Shown piece by piece: positions 16,658-25,347 of a stretch of DNA of 64,000 bases; position 1 is the first letter of the stretch; the number at the start of each line of letters is the position of its first letter. The stretch covers positions 124,001-188,000 of the forward strand of contig CAWJNV010000001.1 of the NCBI GenBank assembly GCA_963844325.1. Direction: 5' to 3'. A program made the position numbers and the translations under genes. The notes under the pieces were generated by a model that saw only the letters and a program-made list of their open reading frames with translations, was not told where the DNA came from and ran no database searches. The stretch is from CADCTQ01 sp963844325. Lineage in GTDB: Bacteria; Bacteroidota; Bacteroidia; Cytophagales; 172606-1.

Positions 16658-17349
16658 GACTGGCGGCTTACGACTGATAATGTATCCGATACCACCGCGC
16701 CGCCCTTGATGCGGATGATGCGGCCGGTGCGGGCGGCCAGGTCGAGGTCGTGGGTAACCAGTACGAGGGTGGTGCCGGCCTCGCGGTTCAGCGTGAAGAT
16801 CAGGTCGATCACTTTTTCGCTGGTTTCGGTGTCGAGGTTGCCGGTAGGTTCGTCGGCGAACAGGATTTTGGGCCGGTTGGCAAAGGCCCGGGCCAGGGAT
16901 ACCCGCTGCTGTTCACCGCCCGAGAGTTGCGTGGGATAGTGGTGGCCCCGCTGCCCCAGGCCCACCCGTTCGAGCAGGTCCTTGGCCGTGCGTTGCGCCC
17001 CCTTTTCGCCCCGCAGTTCGAGGGGCACCATCACGTTTTCGAGGGCCGTCAGCGTGGGCAACAGTTGGAAGTTCTGGAAGATAAAGCCCACGTACTGGTT
17101 GCGCACGCCGGCCCGCTGGTCTTCGCTGAGGCTGTCGAGGCGGATTTCGTTGAGGTACACGCTGCCCGAAGAAGCCTGGTCGAGGCCGGCGCACAGGCCC
17201 AGCAGGGTGGTTTTGCCGCTGCCCGACGGGCCGACAATGGCGAACGTGTCGCCGGGTTGTATTTCGAAGCTCACGTTGTCCAGCACGGTAAGCGTACGGC
17301 CGCCGCTCTGGTACGTCTTGGTGAGGTTGGTGACGCGCAATATGCTCAT
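16654..17349 (-). CDS. ABC transporter ATPase, LolD/YbbA type
   Basis: A 231-aa stand-alone ABC ATPase with Walker A GPSGSGKTT, Q-loop 'FIFQNFQLLPTLTALEN', signature LSGGEQQRVSLARA, Walker B 'ILFADEPTGNLD' and the H-loop 'LVTHD'. These are the features of the MacB/LolD/YbbA group, which powers membrane-protein-type exporters rather than importers. The TesA-like gene is divergent from it, as in the ybbA/tesA pair of many Proteobacteria. No MacB/YbbP-type permease is next to it. The last residues and stop codon run into the 217-bp inverted repeat. Confidence 0.9.
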   Translation of the reverse strand: MSILRVTNLTKTYQSGGRTLTVLDNVSFEIQPGDTFAIVGPSGSGKTTLLGLCAGLDQASSGSVYLNEIRLDSLSEDQRAGVRNQYVGFIFQNFQLLPTLTALENVMVPLELRGEKGAQRTAKDLLERVGLGQRGHHYPTQLSGGEQQRVSLARAFANRPKILFADEPTGNLDTETSEKVIDLIFTLNREAGTTLVLVTHDLDLAARTGRIIRIKGGAVVSDTLSVVSRQS

Positions 17350-17513
17350 GTCTCGGTCAATAGGTCTGGAAATGGGAAAGGGGAAGATACCGCTTTGTTG
17401 CGGACCTGCCGGGGGCCGGCGGGGTTATTTTGATGAATGGCCGGCGGAATGGCCCGAAGGGCAATACGCCCGGCCGATTATTCGTATTATGCAATGTACC
17501 AATTCACCACATC

Positions 17514-18224
17514 ATGCAAAGGCTACACATCGTTTTGGCGGGGTTGCTGGCCGGCCTGCTGACCCTGGCCGGCTGCGGGCAGCAGCAGGATACGCAGACG
17601 GCCGGACAGGAAACGGCGGCCAAAGCCCCCGGCGGCGCAGACGAAAGCGGGGCGAAGCAAAAGACGATCTTGTTTTTCGGCAACAGCCTCACGGCCGGCT
17701 ACGGCCTCGAACCCGCCCAGGCCTTCCCGGCCCTCATCCAGGAAAAGCTCGATTCGGCCAATCTTAATTATAAAGTCATCAACGCGGGGCTCAGCGGCGA
17801 AACTTCGGCCGGCGGCAAGAGCCGCATCTCCTGGGTGCTGCGCCAGCCCATCGACGTGTTCGTGCTCGAACTCGGGGCCAACGACGGGTTGCGGGGCATT
17901 CCGCTGGCCTCCACGCGGCAAAACCTGCAAGCCATCATCGACACGGTGCGGCAGAAAAGCCCCGGGGCGCAACTCGTGATTGCCGGCATGCAGCTTCCGC
18001 CCAACCTGGGCGCCGCGTATACCTCCGAGTTCCGGGAAATTTTCCGGGAACTGGCCCGGAAAAACAACGCCACCCTGATTCCCTTCCTGCTCGAAGGCGT
18101 GGGCGGCGTGCCGGACCTCAACCAGCCCGACGGCATTCACCCCACGGCCGAAGGCCACCGCATCGTGTCGCAGAACGTGTGGCAGGTGTTGCAACCGGTG
18201 GTGACGGGCGGCACCGGCACCTGA
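17514..18224 (+). CDS. GDSL-type esterase lipoprotein (TesA-like)
   Basis: A 236-aa SGNH hydrolase. After a lipoprotein signal (lipobox LAGC) and a short Gln/Ala linker come block I 'FFGNSLTAGYG' (Ser nucleophile; GNSL instead of GDSL), block II 'INAGLSGETSAGG', block III 'LELGANDGLRG' with the oxyanion Asn, and block V 'DGIHPTAEGH' with the catalytic Asp and His. It should hydrolyse acyl or aryl esters, or lysophospholipids, at the envelope. The ATG at 17514 starts the signal peptide; the frame continues upstream without a signal. The gene is divergent from the YbbA-type ATPase. Confidence 0.88.
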   Translation: MQRLHIVLAGLLAGLLTLAGCGQQQDTQTAGQETAAKAPGGADESGAKQKTILFFGNSLTAGYGLEPAQAFPALIQEKLDSANLNYKVINAGLSGETSAGGKSRISWVLRQPIDVFVLELGANDGLRGIPLASTRQNLQAIIDTVRQKSPGAQLVIAGMQLPPNLGAAYTSEFREIFRELARKNNATLIPFLLEGVGGVPDLNQPDGIHPTAEGHRIVSQNVWQVLQPVVTGGTGT

Positions 18225-18396
18225 CGCGCCGTTCCGGGGACGCCCGGCCGGGCGCAAAAGCGGGGCCCGGTTCCTTCCCCGCCGCGCATTTGGCCCCTTG
18301 CGGGGCGATTTATTACAGGTGTGGGGGCCGTGCCCATTTTTACGGGCCGCGTAACTCCTTTAATTTCGCACATAACTCTTTTGCGCAACAGCATTT

Positions 18397-19383
18397 ATGT
18401 ACGAAACGCCTTTCCAAAAGGAAAACCTGGGTGCCTACGCGTTCCTGGTAACGGGCGGGGCGGGCTTCATCGGCTCCCACCTCGTTGAATACCTCCTCCA
18501 CCACGGAGCGGGCAAAGTGCGGGTACTCGACAACTACGCGACGGGCTTTGAGCAAAACCTGGCGCCGTTCGTCAAAAATCCCCGCCTCGAATTGGTGCGG
18601 GGCGACATCCGGGAGCCCGAAACGTGCCGCCGGGCCTGCACGGACATCGACTTTGTGTCGCACCAGGCCGCCCTGGGCTCCGTACCGCGCAGCATCCACG
18701 ACCCGCTCACCACCAACGCCGTCAACATTAATGGCTTCCTCAACATCCTGGTGGCCGCCCGCGACGCCGGGGTGAGGCGGCTCGTATACGCGGCCTCCTC
18801 CTCCACCTACGGCGACAGCCAGAAACTGCCCAAGGTGGAACACGAAATCGGCCGGCCGCTGTCGCCTTACGCCGTTACCAAGTACGTCAATGAGTTGTAC
18901 GCCGACGTGTTTGCCCGTACTTACGGCATGGAACTGGTCGGCCTGCGGTATTTCAACGTGTTCGGACCGCGGCAAAGCCCGGAAGGCGCCTACGCGGCCG
19001 TCATTCCGCTCCTGGTTAAGTCCATCCTGACCGGTACGCGGCCCGTCATCCACGGGGACGGTGAGCAGACCCGCGACTTTACGTTTGTAGCCAACGCCGT
19101 GCAGGCCAACCTCCGGGCCCTGTTTGCGCCACATGCGGCTATCAACCAGGTGTACAACGTGGCCGTGGGCGACCGTACGTCGCTCAACCAGTTGTTTCAC
19201 CTGCTCAAACACGCCGCCGGTTCGGGCGTGGAACCGGTGTACGCCGACCCGCGTCCCGGTGACATCCGCGATAGCCTCGCCGACATTTCCAAGGCCCGGC
19301 AACTGCTCGGCTACCAGCCCACCGTCCGCATTGCCGAGGGCCTGCGGCTTACGCTGGAATGGTTCAAGCGTGCGGGGGTTTAG
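18397..19383 (+). CDS. NAD-dependent UDP-sugar epimerase (WbpP/TviC-like)
   Basis: A 328-aa extended short-chain dehydrogenase. The Rossmann motif 'VTGGAGFIGSHLVEYLL' is near the N-terminus, the Ser motif is 'AASSSTYGDS' and the catalytic YxxxK is in 'YAVTKYVNELYAD'. The stretch 'LPKVEHEIGRPLSPYAVTK' resembles UDP-GlcNAc C4-epimerases of the WbpP/TviC type more than GalE. It probably supplies UDP-GalNAc-type sugars for surface polysaccharide. rfbA follows 149 bp downstream on the same strand, consistent with a nucleotide-sugar role, but no glycosyltransferases are nearby. Confidence 0.85.
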   Translation: MYETPFQKENLGAYAFLVTGGAGFIGSHLVEYLLHHGAGKVRVLDNYATGFEQNLAPFVKNPRLELVRGDIREPETCRRACTDIDFVSHQAALGSVPRSIHDPLTTNAVNINGFLNILVAARDAGVRRLVYAASSSTYGDSQKLPKVEHEIGRPLSPYAVTKYVNELYADVFARTYGMELVGLRYFNVFGPRQSPEGAYAAVIPLLVKSILTGTRPVIHGDGEQTRDFTFVANAVQANLRALFAPHAAINQVYNVAVGDRTSLNQLFHLLKHAAGSGVEPVYADPRPGDIRDSLADISKARQLLGYQPTVRIAEGLRLTLEWFKRAGV

Positions 19384-19530
19384 GAGTTAGGGAGTTTAGG
19401 AGCTTGAGAGTTTGAGAATCCGGTGAGTGGCCTGCGTAGCTGCACCGCCTTATCTCCCACACTTCCTGACTCTCTTAACGCTTGAACTCCCTAATTCTCA
19501 AACTCTCTAACTCCTAAACTCCCTAACTCC
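19383..19530. repeat. Inverted repeat of GGAGTTAGGGAGTTTAGGAG type
   Basis: Arms 19383-19419 and 19494-19530 (37 bp) match with two or three mismatches around a 74-bp loop. It fills the gap between the epimerase stop and the rfbA start, ending 2 bp before the rfbA ATG, so the ribosome-binding region of rfbA lies inside the right arm. A related run of AACTC units follows polA at 5208-5236. Confidence 0.85.
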
Positions 19531-19532
19531 CC

Positions 19533-20396
19533 ATGAAAGGTATTGTCCTGGCCGGAGGTTCCGGTACCCGCTTGCACCCGCTTACCCTGGCCGTCAGCAA
19601 ACAACTGATGCCCGTGTACGATAAGCCGATGATCTACTACCCGCTGTCGACGCTGATGATGGCGGGCATCCAAGACATTCTCATCATCTCTACCCCGCAC
19701 GACCTGCCCATGTTCCAGAAACTGCTGGGCGACGGCCGTACCATCGGGTGCAACTTCTCCTACGCCATGCAGCCCGAACCCAACGGGCTGGCCCAGGCCT
19801 TCGTGATCGGGGCGCCGTTTGTGGGCAACGACAAGGCGGCCCTGGTGCTGGGCGACAACATTTTTTACGGCAGCGGCTTCCGCAAACTGCTGCGGGCCAA
19901 CAACAGTCCCGACGGCGGGGTGGTGTTTGCCTACCACGTGAACGACCCCGAACGGTACGGCGTGGTGGAGTTTGACAAAGACAAACGGGCCATTTCCATT
20001 GAGGAGAAGCCGGCTTCGCCCAAGTCGAACTACGCCGTGCCGGGCCTGTACTTCTACGACAACGACGTAATCGCCATTGCCAAAAGCCTCAAGCCCAGTG
20101 CCCGCGGCGAATACGAAATTACGGACGTGAACAAAGCGTACCTGGAAAGGGGCCGGTTAAAGGTAGGCATCCTCGACCGGGGCACGGCCTGGCTCGATAC
20201 GGGTACGTTTGCCTCCCTCATGCAGGCCGGCAATTTCGTGCAGGTCATCGAAGAACGGCAGGGGCTCAAGATCGGCTGCATTGAAGAAGTAGCCTACCGC
20301 GAAGGGTTCATTACGGCCGGGCAACTCGAAGAAATCGCCAAGCCCCTCGTAAAAAGCGGATACGGCAAGTACCTGATGAGTGTGCTGGACTCTTGA
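19533..20396 (+). CDS. rfbA: Glucose-1-phosphate thymidylyltransferase
   Basis: A 287-aa RmlA/RfbA nucleotidyltransferase that forms dTDP-glucose from dTTP and glucose 1-phosphate, the first step to dTDP-rhamnose. The signature 'LAGGSGTRLHPLT' and 'SKQLMPVYDKPMIYYPLSTL' is at the N-terminus; 'LVLGDNIFYG' carries the metal-binding Asp; 'YGVVEFD' and 'EEKPASPKSNYAV' follow as in short RmlA enzymes. Length is typical. The other rhamnose genes (rfbB, rfbC, rfbD) are not in the window. The start codon sits directly after a long inverted repeat, and another begins 8 bp after the stop. Confidence 0.95.
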   Translation: MKGIVLAGGSGTRLHPLTLAVSKQLMPVYDKPMIYYPLSTLMMAGIQDILIISTPHDLPMFQKLLGDGRTIGCNFSYAMQPEPNGLAQAFVIGAPFVGNDKAALVLGDNIFYGSGFRKLLRANNSPDGGVVFAYHVNDPERYGVVEFDKDKRAISIEEKPASPKSNYAVPGLYFYDNDVIAIAKSLKPSARGEYEITDVNKAYLERGRLKVGILDRGTAWLDTGTFASLMQAGNFVQVIEERQGLKIGCIEEVAYREGFITAGQLEEIAKPLVKSGYGKYLMSVLDS

Positions 20397-20403
20397 TCCG
20401 GAT

Positions 20404-20613
20404 GAGCAGGAGGGATCGGGATTAACCGGATTAAAGGATGACCAGGATGGTCTGAACCTTGATTTGCTTGATGACCCTGATGAAGTGCCGGTCATGAAGT
20501 GCTCAATATCAGGGCCATCATTTCATCAGGTAAATCATGGTTCAGACCTTCACATTACTGCGTTCCAGATCCTGGTAATCGCTTAATCCGGTTAATCCCG
20601 ATCCCTCCTGCTC
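20404..20613. repeat. 210-bp inverted repeat of GGATTAA/CAGGAT type
   Basis: Outer arms 20404-20434 and 20583-20613 are a perfect 31-bp inverted repeat; inner matches ACCAGGAT/ATCCTGGT and GGTCTGAACC/GGTTCAGACC extend the stem. It begins 8 bp after the rfbA stop and overlaps the last 72 bp of the convergent sensor gene, where it encodes the odd C-terminal tail of that protein. Confidence 0.88.
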
Positions 20614-22632
20614 CTCTCTTAATCCTGCTAATCCTGATCCTGGGATGAGGCGGGCTTTCAGGTCGGCGACGGCCTGTTGCAGCGTGGTGACCTGCTGGCG
20701 GTACTCCCGTTCGGTGCGGTGGAATTCTTCCTGCGTGGCCCGCATCTCTTCCATGTTTTGCAACATTTCTTCCTCCTGGGCCCGCATCTCCTCGGCCTGC
20801 GCCTGCGACTGTTCGAGCAGTTGGCGGGTTCTTTCGGCGGTACGGACCGTGGCCAGCGTGGCGGCAATGTCTTCGGCCAGTTTGACGGCAAACCCGATTT
20901 CGAAGGGTTCGTACGGCCCGAAGGCGGCCAGTTCCAGCACTCCTTCAATAACCCCGTTCACTTTCAAGGGCACGATCAGGAGACTGTCCGGGACGGCCTC
21001 CCCAAGGCCCGAGGTGATGGCTACGTAGCCCCGCGGTACTTCCGTCAGGTAGATCACTTCCCCTTCCAGGTACGCCTGTCCTACCAGCCCCTGGCCGGGG
21101 TGGATGGTCTTCTCAAGGTGTTTTTTGCGGTTGTAGGCGTAGCAGGCCGACAGGTGCAGCGTGACGTTGCCCGCTTCGTCGGTGCGGGTCAGGAAGAGGG
21201 CGCCCTGGTTGGCGCGGAGGTACTGCACCGCCCGGGCCAGCACGTCGTTGCACAAGGCCTTGAACTCGTGGCCCGACCGCATGACCTCGCCGAAAGTCGC
21301 CAGCCCTTCGGTGGTCCAGTTGCGCCGGCGGTCTTCTTCGGCCACCTTTTTGAGTTGGTCGCGCATGTTCACCAGCGAGTTGCCCAGCACGTCGCGGCGG
21401 CTGAGGCCCGGCAGGCCGGTGTCCAGGTTGCCCGTGGCAATCTCGTCGGCAAAGGCGGCCTTTTGCTTGAGCGAATCCACCAGGTGCGCCAGGGAGCGGG
21501 TCATGCGGGCAATTTCGTTGTGGCCCGTCGCGCCGGGCGTATCAATGAGTTCACCCGCGGCCAGGGCTTCCAGGTTATCCTTCACCCGGTTGATCTTGCG
21601 GATGATCTCCTTGCTGAAGTAGAAGTAAATGTAGAGGCCCAGCGACGAGATCAGCAGCAGGGCGACCACGATCACCGGCAGCAGGTCGCCGGAGAAGAAC
21701 GTGGCCCAGCCGATGGCCGACCGCGAGAGCAGGGTGGCGGCTTTCCAGGCGTTGCCCTTGTAGGTGTAGGCGCCCGCGGCCGTGGCCCAGCCGCTCACGA
21801 AGGCATCCAGGTCCAGCCCGCGGGCAGCCAGCACGCGGCCCTGGCTGGCATCGGCGGTTGCCCCTTCGGTAAACTGGATTTTGTCGCGCACCAGTTGGGC
21901 GTCGGTGGCGTCGATGAGGCGGCCGTCGGCATTGGTAAGCAGGATGTGGGCGTCGGGGTCGGTTTTGCGCAGTTCGGCTTCGGCCTCCGCCCGGATCGCC
22001 TGCGTGACTTCGCGCCAGCTGGCAAAATTGTACCACACGCCGAGCAGTTTGCCATTGTCGTCGCGGATGGGCGCTGCAAACGCCATTCCGTAGCCGTCGG
22101 AGCCGTACATACGGGCCACCTCGCGGTTGGTCATGAAGTCCGAATACCAGGCGCCGCCTTCGGGGCCGTTGCCGGTGGTGCAGGCTTTGAACCAGTCGGT
22201 ATGGTCGTAGGTGCGGGCCAGTACCGCGCTGGGGTCAATGGGGTCGCCGGCTTTGTCGGTGGTGTTGGTTACCAGCACTTTCCCGTGCAGGTCGCAGATC
22301 ATCATCAGGTCGTAGAGCACGTAGTAGGCCGTCATGGTGTTCACGAACTGCTGCAGGGCGGGGGTGGCGGCGCCGCTGTCGAGGGCCTGCCGGGCCAGCT
22401 GGTTGTAGGCGTACGCCTGCACGTCGCCGAAACGTTCGTAGAAATTCCGGTCAATCTTGTCAACCACCCCCTGCGAGGTGAGGCGGACGGTAATGGCTTT
22501 GGCGTCGTTGTCGGCGTCCACCACCCGGAAGGCCAGGTAGTAAAACAGGGAACACACCAGGACGAGGGTACTCGCCAGGGTAACGACGCCGATCCGGGCG
22601 AATACATTTTCGGAAAACACACTGCGTTTCAT
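20542..22632 (-). CDS. Cache - HAMP - GAF sensor protein without an output enzyme
   Basis: A 696-aa protein. Two membrane segments (about 14-35 and 317-338) bracket an extracytoplasmic double-Cache-like sensor containing 'WFKACTTGNG...GGAWYSDF' and 'PIRDDNGKLLGVWYNFASW'. A HAMP domain (about 339-395), a GAF domain (about 455-600) and a Glu/Gln-rich coiled coil (about 600-660) follow. No histidine kinase, methyl-accepting hairpin, GGDEF or phosphatase domain is present. The last 30 residues ('GSGLAGLREEQEGSGLTGL' and after) are encoded by the inverted repeat at 20404-20613. The ATG at 22632 ('MKRSVF') is preferred over a TTG four codons upstream. Such GAF/coiled-coil sensors may work with separate kinases; the partner is unknown. 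Confidence 0.8.
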   Translation of the reverse strand: MKRSVFSENVFARIGVVTLASTLVLVCSLFYYLAFRVVDADNDAKAITVRLTSQGVVDKIDRNFYERFGDVQAYAYNQLARQALDSGAATPALQQFVNTMTAYYVLYDLMMICDLHGKVLVTNTTDKAGDPIDPSAVLARTYDHTDWFKACTTGNGPEGGAWYSDFMTNREVARMYGSDGYGMAFAAPIRDDNGKLLGVWYNFASWREVTQAIRAEAEAELRKTDPDAHILLTNADGRLIDATDAQLVRDKIQFTEGATADASQGRVLAARGLDLDAFVSGWATAAGAYTYKGNAWKAATLLSRSAIGWATFFSGDLLPVIVVALLLISSLGLYIYFYFSKEIIRKINRVKDNLEALAAGELIDTPGATGHNEIARMTRSLAHLVDSLKQKAAFADEIATGNLDTGLPGLSRRDVLGNSLVNMRDQLKKVAEEDRRRNWTTEGLATFGEVMRSGHEFKALCNDVLARAVQYLRANQGALFLTRTDEAGNVTLHLSACYAYNRKKHLEKTIHPGQGLVGQAYLEGEVIYLTEVPRGYVAITSGLGEAVPDSLLIVPLKVNGVIEGVLELAAFGPYEPFEIGFAVKLAEDIAATLATVRTAERTRQLLEQSQAQAEEMRAQEEEMLQNMEEMRATQEEFHRTEREYRQQVTTLQQAVADLKARLIPGSGLAGLREEQEGSGLTGLSDYQDLERSNVKV

Positions 22633-23083
22633 GCTGGCCTTCAATGGGTTGTAGAACAGGAATTTCTATAGTAAAGAAAAGCGATTTGGCCCGTATTGCA
22701 AGCCGGCCACGGGCCGGGCCGCCGGCGGCAGGTGTAATTTCCAACGAGTGGCTACATGCCGGGGACGTCTCCCGGCCCGTTTTGCGACAAACCGGGTGCC
22801 GGCCCCCGGGAACCGCCGTTACGCGGGTGCCACCGAAGCGTATTTACCCGTTTGCCCCGGCCCGTGCCGGCGGTTTTTCCCGGCCGGGAAGCCCACCCGG
22901 CCCCCACCCGGTGCGGCAGCGGCTCCACCGGCCCCCTTCCGGGCTGGGCGGCCCGGGGAAGTAACCCCGGCGGGCGGTGCAAAAGCGGGGTAAATCTGAC
23001 ATGGTATTCTTTTGCCCGTTTTCGCACCGACCCGTCTTTCTTTTCGGTCAAATTGGTCAACTTGCAAACGGAGGTTGACGGAC
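22633..23083. other. 451-bp divergent intergenic region, no gene seen
   Basis: This GC-rich spacer separates the minus-strand sensor gene from the plus-strand methyltransferase gene. Open frames here lack coding character. The only notable feature is a GGAGG at 23070-23074, ten bases before the next ATG. Confidence 0.5.
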
Positions 23084-23965
23084 ATGATCAAACTACTGGC
23101 GCCGGCCCACTGGAAGGAATACCAACTGCTGGATTCGGGCGGCTTCGAAAAACTGGAAAAGTTCGGGGACTACGTGCTGGCCCGGCCCGAGCCGCAGGCC
23201 GTGTGGGACAAGTCGCTCCCCGGCGAGGAATGGCAACGCCGGGCGTCGGCTACCTTCCGCAAGGAGAAGAACAACCCCGAAAAGGGGCAGTGGGAACTCA
23301 AGCGGGGCATGAAGGACCGGTGGTTGATGCATTACGGGCACGACAAGCTGCAACTGACCTTTAAAATCGCCCTGTCGTCGTTCAAACACGTGGGCATCTT
23401 CCCGGAGCAGGCCAGCAACTGGGACTACATCTACGAAAAGACGGCCCGCCTCGACAAGCCAAAGGTGCTCAACCTGTTTGCCTACACGGGCGGGGCCTCG
23501 CTGGCCGCCAAGGCCGCCGGCGCCGAGGTGGTGCACGTAGATTCGGTGAAGCAGGTGGTGAGCTGGGCCCGCGACAACATGGAGGCCAGCCGCCTCGACA
23601 ACATCCGCTGGATCGTGGACGACGCTATGAAGTACGTGAAGCGGGAAGTGAAACGGGGCAGCCGCTACCACGGCATCATCCTCGACCCGCCCGCCTACGG
23701 CCGGGGACCGGAGGGCGAAAAGTGGCTGCTCGAAGAACACATCAACGAACTGCTCAAGCACTGCGCCGACCTGCTCGACCCCAGGCAGCACTACCTGATC
23801 CTGAACCTGTATTCGCTCGGCTTCTCGGCGCTGATCGTCGACAACCTCATCCAATCCTGCTTCGGCAAGGTGTCGCAGCCCGAGTACGGGGAGCTTTACC
23901 TGCCCGATTCGTTCAACAAAAGGCTACCCTTGGGCGTTTTCTATAGGTTCACGAATATCAATTGA
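23084..23965 (+). CDS. Class I SAM-dependent methyltransferase, RlmI-like
   Basis: A 293-aa Rossmann-fold methyltransferase. Motif I is 'VLNLFAYTGGASLAAKAAGA', the acidic SAM-ribose contact is in 'VVHVDSVKQVV', and motif IV is 'ILDPPAYGRGPEGEKW'. 'DPPxxxR' with the upstream 'NLFAYTG' points to the COG1092/RlmI group that methylates rRNA cytosines; the short N-terminus lacks a PUA domain. The ATG at 23084 has a good GGAGG ribosome site at 23070-23074, unusual for this phylum. The TPR lipoprotein follows within 20 bp. Confidence 0.85.
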   Translation: MIKLLAPAHWKEYQLLDSGGFEKLEKFGDYVLARPEPQAVWDKSLPGEEWQRRASATFRKEKNNPEKGQWELKRGMKDRWLMHYGHDKLQLTFKIALSSFKHVGIFPEQASNWDYIYEKTARLDKPKVLNLFAYTGGASLAAKAAGAEVVHVDSVKQVVSWARDNMEASRLDNIRWIVDDAMKYVKREVKRGSRYHGIILDPPAYGRGPEGEKWLLEEHINELLKHCADLLDPRQHYLILNLYSLGFSALIVDNLIQSCFGKVSQPEYGELYLPDSFNKRLPLGVFYRFTNIN

Positions 23966-23981
23966 AAAATTGCAGTTGAAA

Positions 23982-25115
23982 ATGGAAAATGACTGGTCGC
24001 GCAACACATGGCAGCAAGTAACGCAGGCATCACAAGGACATCCTTCTACCCGGCTCCCGGTTGACCGGCGTCCGGCCGTTTTCCATTTTTCATTTTCCAT
24101 TTTCCATTTGCTTCCCCTGCTGCTTTTCCTCGCTGCCTGCAACGGTTCCAGCCGCGACGACGCTACGCTTCGCTTCTTCCTGCGCGGCAACCTTAAATTG
24201 CAGGAACGGGAATTCCGGCAGGCCATCCAGCTGTACAACGAGGCCATCCAGTCGGACAAGACGTTTGCCGACGCCTACAACAACCGGGGCATTGCCAGGT
24301 ACGAGATCGGCGACTACAACGGCGCCATTGCCGACTACAACGAGGCCATCCGGCTGGCTCCCACCTACACGGATGCCTACTACAACCGGGCCAACGCCTA
24401 CGAGAAGCTGGGCCAGTACCCGCAAAGCCTCACCGACCTGAACCGGGTGGCGGAAATTTACAAAGACACGGCCAAGGTGTTCCTGAGCCGGGCCCTGGTG
24501 AAAGTGCAGACCAACGATTACCGCGGCGCCGTTACCGACTTTGACCGGGCCCTGTCGCTGGACCCCGACAACGCGGAAGCCTACGTGAACCGGGGCTTCC
24601 TCAAATTCAACCTCCGCCAGTACGACGCGGCCAACGTGGATTTTCAGAAAGCCATCGCCCTGGACCCCCGGCAGGACTTTGCCTACAACAACCTGGGCCT
24701 GATCCGGGCCCGCAACGGGGAGTACGACAAGGCCCTCGAACTGCTCGACCAGGCCCTGCAACTGAAGCCGGAACAGCCGTACTACCTCAACAACCGCGGC
24801 TACGTGAAGCTGATGCGGGGCCAACTGGAGGAGGGCATGGCCGACGTGCAACGATCCCTGGCCAAAGACAGCACCAACGGCTGGGCGTACCGGAACGCGG
24901 GCCTGTACGAACTCAAAAAAGGGCAACCGGACCTGGCGGCTGCCAACTTCCGGAAGGCCATGCAGAAAACTCCGGGCGTGGAGTTGGTCCACCACTTCCT
25001 CGGGCTGGCCTACGCGGCGCAGGGCAAAACGGAAGCCGCCTGCCGCGAATGGGGCATTTCGGCCGAACTCGGCGAAGCCGAATCCAAACCGCTGCTCGCG
25101 GAAAAGTGCAAGTAA
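23982..25115 (+). CDS. TPR-repeat lipoprotein
   Basis: The protein is a solenoid of about eight tetratricopeptide repeats (units such as 'ADAYNNRGIARYEIGDYNGAIADYNEAI') after a hydrophobic segment ending in the lipobox LAAC. It probably scaffolds protein complexes at the envelope. The start is uncertain: with the ATG at 23982 the hydrophobic segment begins only after about 35 residues, and the stretch before it is encoded by repeat-like DNA (GAAAATGGAAAATGA and its complement at 24079-24111). A non-ATG start nearer 24100 is possible. Only 16 bp separate it from the methyltransferase stop. Confidence 0.8.
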   Translation: MENDWSRNTWQQVTQASQGHPSTRLPVDRRPAVFHFSFSIFHLLPLLLFLAACNGSSRDDATLRFFLRGNLKLQEREFRQAIQLYNEAIQSDKTFADAYNNRGIARYEIGDYNGAIADYNEAIRLAPTYTDAYYNRANAYEKLGQYPQSLTDLNRVAEIYKDTAKVFLSRALVKVQTNDYRGAVTDFDRALSLDPDNAEAYVNRGFLKFNLRQYDAANVDFQKAIALDPRQDFAYNNLGLIRARNGEYDKALELLDQALQLKPEQPYYLNNRGYVKLMRGQLEEGMADVQRSLAKDSTNGWAYRNAGLYELKKGQPDLAAANFRKAMQKTPGVELVHHFLGLAYAAQGKTEAACREWGISAELGEAESKPLLAEKCK

Positions 25116-25188
25116 AGGAGACGGGAGACCGGAAGAGGCGTACCCATATTGGGCGGAAAATGGACGGCAACGCGAAGGGATTGAGCAA

Positions 25189-25259
25189 AAAGGGAGAAGG
25201 GAAAAAGAGGAGCTGACGCATCCGGCTTTCGTCAGTTCCCCTTTTTCCCTTCTCCCTTT
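25189..25259. repeat. Inverted repeat between convergent TPR and DUF3857 genes
   Basis: Arms 25189-25218 and 25230-25259 (30 bp, three mismatches) of the type AAAGGGAGAAGGGAAAAAG enclose an 11-bp loop. An outer pair GGAGACGGGAG (25117-25127) / CTCCCGTCTCC (about 25310-25320) encloses the whole gap. It lies between two converging genes and may act as a two-way terminator, but it has no clean T-run. Confidence 0.75.
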
Positions 25260-25347
25260 CTTCTATCAATTTGTACTACATCCCCGCCCAAGCTTCCTTC
25301 CCAATCCTCCTCCCGTCTCCCTTCCTCCGGTCTGCGGTCTCCGTATG

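Noticed and set aside
22752..23060. Several overlapping GC-rich frames in the gap before the RlmI-like gene.
   Set aside because: Pro/Gly/Arg-rich translations in all frames are typical of non-coding GC-rich DNA.
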